Part shown: positions 4,674 to 6,924 of the stretch, in pieces
How positions within the stretch are numbered: position 1 is the stretch's first letter
Layout of the letters: each line of letters opens with the position of its first letter
Assembly (NCBI GenBank): GCA_030428585.1
Contig: JAUIDL010000035.1
Span: 1-6,924, forward strand
DNA length: 6,924 nt
Direction of reading: 5' to 3'
Source of the DNA: a bacterium
GTDB taxonomy: Bacteria > Patescibacteriota > Saccharimonadia > Saccharimonadales > Saccharimonadaceae
Position numbers and translations under genes: made by a program
The notes under the pieces: generated by a model
Told to the model about the DNA's origin: nothing
What the model saw: only the letters and a program-made list of their open reading frames with translations
The model's database searches: none

Positions 4674-4916
4674 GTGAACAATAGATCAAAATATTCGATT
4701 ATTGTCGGTGTCGTACTAATCTTAGCCGCACCTTTAGTACCCAGTCTTTTATTTCAAGAATTGTTTTTTGTCACATGTAGTCTACTAATCGGTCTTACTG
4801 GCTCGAACTGTCCGGCTTTATGGCCATACGTAAACTGGCTCGTATTCTTCATAATATTTGCAGGTTTGGGAATTGTAATGATCTTCAAGGGCACAAGGAG
4901 AGGCCGCGAAACCTAG
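4674..4916 (+). CDS. Small two-helix membrane protein, unknown function
   Basis: The 80-aa product has hydrophobic segments at about residues 7-27 and 53-72 and a basic tail (KGTRRGRET). Both ends should lie in the cytoplasm. The external loop has two cysteines (C35, C46) near a TGSNC motif, similar to the C-x-TGSC loop of the divergent neighbour encoded at 3645-3992, which may point to a shared origin or a common disulfide-closed loop. The start is GTG 4674, supported by the TATAAT seven bases upstream, which would give a leaderless mRNA; there is no Shine-Dalgarno and the frame has no better start. It lies alone between a divergent gene on the left and a convergent gene on the right. The family is not recognised. 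Confidence 0.68.
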   Translation: MNNRSKYSIIVGVVLILAAPLVPSLLFQELFFVTCSLLIGLTGSNCPALWPYVNWLVFFIIFAGLGIVMIFKGTRRGRET

Positions 4917-4943
4917 TTCTGGTGGATCATACAGGGTTGTGGG

Positions 4944-4968
4944 TTTTGTCGAGAATCCCCCGACGAAA
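4944..4968. terminator. Weak hairpin between convergent genes
   Basis: TTTTGTCG (4944-4951) and CGACGAAA (4961-4968) pair over 8 bp with one wobble around a 9-base loop. It sits between the stop at 4916 (plus) and the stop at 4978-4980 (minus). Neither strand has a T run after the stem, so a role as a terminator is only suggested by position. Confidence 0.28.
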
Positions 4969-4977
4969 ATCAGGGAA

Positions 4978-5325
4978 TTAATAATTTACAACAAAATGTG
5001 CGATTCTAACAATAAATCCTATAACAAACGAAAGTAACATTGCGCCTACCACACTACTGATTAGTATAGTTTTTTTGTCTTTGAACTTAAGAAATGATAG
5101 CGGTATAGCAATCCCCACACTACCAATGATAATTGGCAAATAAAACACAAGACTTGCCAGTATGAGGCTTCCGTCACTATATCTCGGAGCGGCGAGTTCA
5201 TCGATAAGTATTTGACTACTATTCGTGAACACCAAGATTGCGCCCGTTGCAACTGTCCATATTCCACTAAGAAGTAATAATAGCGATAATGAGATTTTTC
5301 TTCGTTTTTGTTTAGGTTTTTTCAT
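4978..5325 (-). CDS. Small three-helix membrane protein, unknown function
   Basis: The 115-aa product starts with a very basic segment (MKKPKQKRRK), then has hydrophobic segments at about residues 12-34, 54-78 and 86-108, with a charged cytoplasmic loop (KFKDKK, 80-85) between helices 2 and 3. It has the same length and helix layout as the protein at 3645-3992 but no cysteines in its loop, so relationship is uncertain. The start ATG 5325 is supported by an extended -10 box ending seven bases upstream, which predicts a leaderless mRNA. A GGTGAT/ATCACC dyad spans that promoter. The gene is AT-rich, like its left neighbours, and divergent from the rpsB operon. The family is not recognised. Confidence 0.72.
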   Translation of the reverse strand: MKKPKQKRRKISLSLLLLLSGIWTVATGAILVFTNSSQILIDELAAPRYSDGSLILASLVFYLPIIIGSVGIAIPLSFLKFKDKKTILISSVVGAMLLSFVIGFIVRIAHFVVNY

Positions 5326-5346
5326 GGTGATAATTATATCATCACC
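5326..5346 (-). promoter_or_regulatory. Leaderless promoter with operator-like dyad
   Basis: On the minus strand TGATATAAT (5341-5333) is an extended -10 box with a perfect TATAAT, seven bases before the ATG at 5325. The inverted repeat GGTGAT (5326-5331) and ATCACC (5341-5346), nine bases apart, brackets the -10 box and touches the start codon. If transcription begins at the ATG the dyad is not in the RNA, so a repressor site is more likely than an RNA hairpin. Confidence 0.58.
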
Positions 5347-5370
5347 ATCGCGTCATCTTACTAACATTGC

Positions 5371-5399
5371 TAGACGAAAAAAGGTTAGGGTGATATAAT
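5371..5399 (+). promoter_or_regulatory. Promoter of the rpsB-tsf operon
   Basis: TAGACG (5371-5376), a 17-base spacer and TATAAT (5394-5399), the latter preceded by TGA (5391-5393), form a strong extended -10 promoter. Transcription should start near 5406, giving a leader of about 84 bases. The TGATATAAT core is identical to that of the divergent promoter at 5333-5341. Confidence 0.78.
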
Positions 5400-5405
5400 A
5401 GCTTT

Positions 5406-5489
5406 TGTATTAAGTTTTAACGACACAGCCCGTCGCAAAAACTCCTGAAGTCTTCAGGGCCGCGGGCGAGGAACAAGGAGTTCTACGAA
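5406..5489 (+). promoter_or_regulatory. rpsB 5' leader with alternative structures masking or freeing the ribosome binding site
   Basis: The Shine-Dalgarno AAGGAG (5475-5480) precedes the rpsB ATG by nine bases. AACTCCT (5440-5446) can pair perfectly with AGGAGTT (5476-5482) and hide it. The same bases take part in a competing hairpin, CCTGAA (5444-5449) with TTCAGG (5453-5458), itself enclosed by GCCCG (5428-5432) with CGGGC (5463-5467). In E. coli ribosomal protein S2 represses its own operon through the rpsB leader; a similar feedback is inferred here. Confidence 0.5.
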
Positions 5490-6206
5490 ATGGCAGTATC
5501 TGTCGATATTAAGAAACTGCTTGAAGCTGGTGTGCATTTTGGACACAAAACCAGCCGATGGCACCCAAAAATGGCCCCTTACATTCACAGTAAGCGCCAA
5601 GATAGTCACATTATTGATTTGACCAAGACGGTTGAAGGCCTGGACAAGGCATTGCCGTTCCTTACCAAAACCGCCGCTGCGGGCAAGCCAATTCTTTTCG
5701 TGGCAACCAAAAAGCAAACCAAGGACGCCGTCAAGGCAGCTGCAGAAGCCCTTGGCCAACCATACATGACCGAGCGCTGGCTGGGTGGAACCTTGACGAA
5801 CGTTAACACCATCACTGCACAGATCAAGAAGCTCAAAAACCTCGAACGCCGCATGGCAACGGGTGAGCTGGAAAAGCGCTACAACAAGCTGGAAGTCCAA
5901 CGTTTCCAAGAAGAAATCGACGACCTGAACAGCAAGTACAGTGGTATCAAAGACCTCAGCGGCAAGCCAGGTGCAGTCTTTGTTATCGACGTTATCGGTG
6001 ACGTCAACGCGATTAACGAAGCCAAGACCCTCGGCGTACCAGTGGTTGCCTTGGTCGACACCAACGCCGACCCAAGCAAGATCGACTACGTCATTCCTGG
6101 CAACGACGACGCCATCAAGGGTGTTAACTTGATTCTTGACTACGTCAGCCAAGCAATTACCGAAGGTAAGGGTGTATCTAAAGAAGACAAGAGTGGGGAG
6201 AAATAA
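5490..6206 (+). CDS. rpsB: 30S ribosomal protein S2
   Basis: S2 binds late to the 30S subunit between head and body and, in well studied bacteria, helps recruit S1. The 238-aa product matches the family along its length: LLEAGVHFGHKTSRWHPKMAPYI at the N-terminus (residues 10-32), TERWLGGTLTN (94-104), a charged coiled-coil region (about 112-148), and VDTNADPSKIDYVIPGNDDAI near the end (189-209). The length is typical. Start ATG 5490 is fixed by the S2 N-terminus and by AAGGAG nine bases upstream. It is the first gene of the rpsB-tsf operon, with a strong promoter and a structured leader that may give autogenous control. The charged tail (GVSKEDKSGEK) carries the Shine-Dalgarno of tsf in its last codons. 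Base composition is about 51% GC over 5761-5940. Confidence 0.98.
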   Translation: MAVSVDIKKLLEAGVHFGHKTSRWHPKMAPYIHSKRQDSHIIDLTKTVEGLDKALPFLTKTAAAGKPILFVATKKQTKDAVKAAAEALGQPYMTERWLGGTLTNVNTITAQIKKLKNLERRMATGELEKRYNKLEVQRFQEEIDDLNSKYSGIKDLSGKPGAVFVIDVIGDVNAINEAKTLGVPVVALVDTNADPSKIDYVIPGNDDAIKGVNLILDYVSQAITEGKGVSKEDKSGEK

Positions 6207-6209
6207 TCA

Positions 6210-6806
6210 ATGGCAGTATCAGTAGAAGACATCAAGAAACTGAAAGAACTGACCGGTGTCGGTCTGACTGACGCCAAGGTTGCCTTGGTTGAAGCCGACG
6301 GCGACTTTGACAAGGCGCTCGACGCCATGCGCAAAAAAGGTCTGACGAAGGCTGAGAAAAAAGCCGACCGCGAAGCCCTGGAAGGTGTTATCGACAGCTA
6401 CGTCCACGGTGGACGCATCGGTGTGTTGGTTGAAGTGAACTGTGAGACCGACTTTGTCGCTCGCACGGACGGCTTCAAAGAATTTGCGCACCAAATTGCG
6501 CTCCAGGTTGCCTCGATGAGTCCAATCTATGTTTCTGAAGCCGACATTCCAGCCGAAGAACTGGACCGTGTCCGCACCGAAGCCGTCGAAAGTGGCGCTG
6601 CCGAAGGCAAGCCAGTCGACATTGCTGAAAAAATCATCGATGGCCAGGTCAAGAAATACTTTGCCGACAAGGTCCTCTTGAACCAGCAGTACATCATGGA
6701 CGACAGCAAGACCATCGAACAGTACCTGAAAGAAACCATCGGCCAAGTTGGTGAAAACATCATCATCCGCCGCTTCAAGCGCATCGAACTAGGGGTCAAC
6801 GACTAA
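6210..6806 (+). CDS. tsf: Translation elongation factor Ts, short form
   Basis: EF-Ts exchanges GDP for GTP on EF-Tu in the cytoplasm. The 198-aa product has the N-terminal UBA-like domain (LKELTGVGLTDAKVALVEA, about residues 11-29), the EF-Tu-contacting ETDFVARTD signature (79-87), FAHQIALQVA (92-101), and a closing segment with KVLLNQQYI and a final FKRIELG. At this length it matches the short type known from Thermus (about 196 aa), lacking much of the extended C-terminal part of the E. coli protein. ATG 6210 follows the rpsB stop by three bases, with GGGGAG (6195-6200) nine bases upstream, inside the rpsB end, so the two are co-transcribed. Its first residues (MAVSV-DIKKL) closely mirror those of S2. 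A hairpin at 6844-6867 may end the operon. Confidence 0.97.
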   Translation: MAVSVEDIKKLKELTGVGLTDAKVALVEADGDFDKALDAMRKKGLTKAEKKADREALEGVIDSYVHGGRIGVLVEVNCETDFVARTDGFKEFAHQIALQVASMSPIYVSEADIPAEELDRVRTEAVESGAAEGKPVDIAEKIIDGQVKKYFADKVLLNQQYIMDDSKTIEQYLKETIGQVGENIIIRRFKRIELGVND

Positions 6807-6810
6807 TACG

Positions 6811-6924
6811 ATGACCACACAGGCGCACAATCCAGAAGGTGCACAACTCGGCTCTAGGGCCGAGTTGCCTGTTTCTCGGGGGCCTGAACGGCTATACGAA
6901 CGACCCTACGTCGATATGCGTGAG
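6811..6924 (+). CDS. Possible N-terminal part of a gene after tsf, cut by the window edge
   Basis: An open frame from ATG 6811 runs 38 codons to the window end, reading MTTQAHNPEGAQLG and later RLYERPYVDMRE. It starts five bases after the tsf stop, consistent with an operon member, but has no Shine-Dalgarno and contains a strong hairpin (6844-6867) in its first third. Later starts (TTG 6865, ATG 6916) are also possible. No family can be named from this fragment. Confidence 0.38.
   Translation, partial: MTTQAHNPEGAQLGSRAELPVSRGPERLYERPYVDMRE
6844..6874 (+). terminator. Hairpin after tsf, possible operon terminator
   Basis: CAACTCGGC (6844-6852) and GCCGAGTTG (6859-6867) form a perfect 9-bp stem with a six-base loop. 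The following bases, CCTGTTTCTC, are only weakly T-rich, so termination may be partial. It lies 38 bases beyond the tsf stop. It also overlaps the open frame from 6811, so at most one of the two readings is fully right. Confidence 0.45.

Noticed and set aside
5454..6152. 232-aa minus-strand frame opposite rpsB (and a 175-aa one opposite tsf, 6219-6746)
   Set aside because: Long antisense frames arise from the strong codon bias of these conserved genes; no promoter, ribosome binding site or recognisable protein supports them.
1..6924. CRISPR array, insertion sequence or alternative genetic code
   Set aside because: No spaced direct repeats and no transposase-like frame are present. TGA acts as a normal stop and does not occur inside the long genes.

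Overview
The window looks like bacterial chromosome, most likely from a small-genome Patescibacteria/CPR lineage, with Candidatus Saccharibacteria (TM7) as my best guess. The signs are a short EF-Ts of 198 aa, a cysteine-free L31 with a long Lys/Ala tail, single-gene transcription units with -10 boxes almost touching the start codon, and a secreted actinobacterial-style SGNH hydrolase next to core translation genes. This placement is inferred from gene style, not from any search. The standard genetic code fits: no long frame contains TGA, and one small gene ends in TGA.

Left part (1-825). Everything here points left. A gene start lies at the edge (1-22). Before it is a candidate structured leader RNA (44-162) with a 19-bp closing stem. 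Next is rpmE2 (L31) with its own promoter and terminator. Upstream of that is a complete 26-codon gene (645-725) encoding a Cys/His-rich peptide, with a near-perfect Shine-Dalgarno, a hairpin that captures its start codon, and its own terminator. To its right, facing right, is a four-helix membrane protein (825-1229).

Middle (1236-3627). A strong promoter with a C7 tract in its spacer, overlapped by a dyad, is followed by a terminator-like hairpin. It drives a large secreted protein with a beta-rich N-terminal region and a C-terminal SGNH/GDSL hydrolase domain. Hand-counted GC falls from about 55% to about 44% inside this gene, near the catalytic serine motif. The gene ends at a textbook terminator.

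Right-middle (3645-5346). This is an AT-rich block (about 37% GC where counted) of small membrane-associated proteins of unknown function: a translationally coupled pair on the minus strand, a divergent two-helix protein, and a three-helix protein on the minus strand. Several have extended -10 promoters that imply leaderless or nearly leaderless mRNAs.

Right part (5371-6924). This is the conserved rpsB-tsf operon (ribosomal protein S2 and elongation factor Ts), about 51% GC in rpsB. Its 84-nt leader contains mutually exclusive hairpins, one of which can mask the rpsB ribosome binding site. A hairpin and the start of another possible gene follow. The translation genes form the stable backbone. 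The island between them and the hydrolase gene looks like accessory cell-envelope content.
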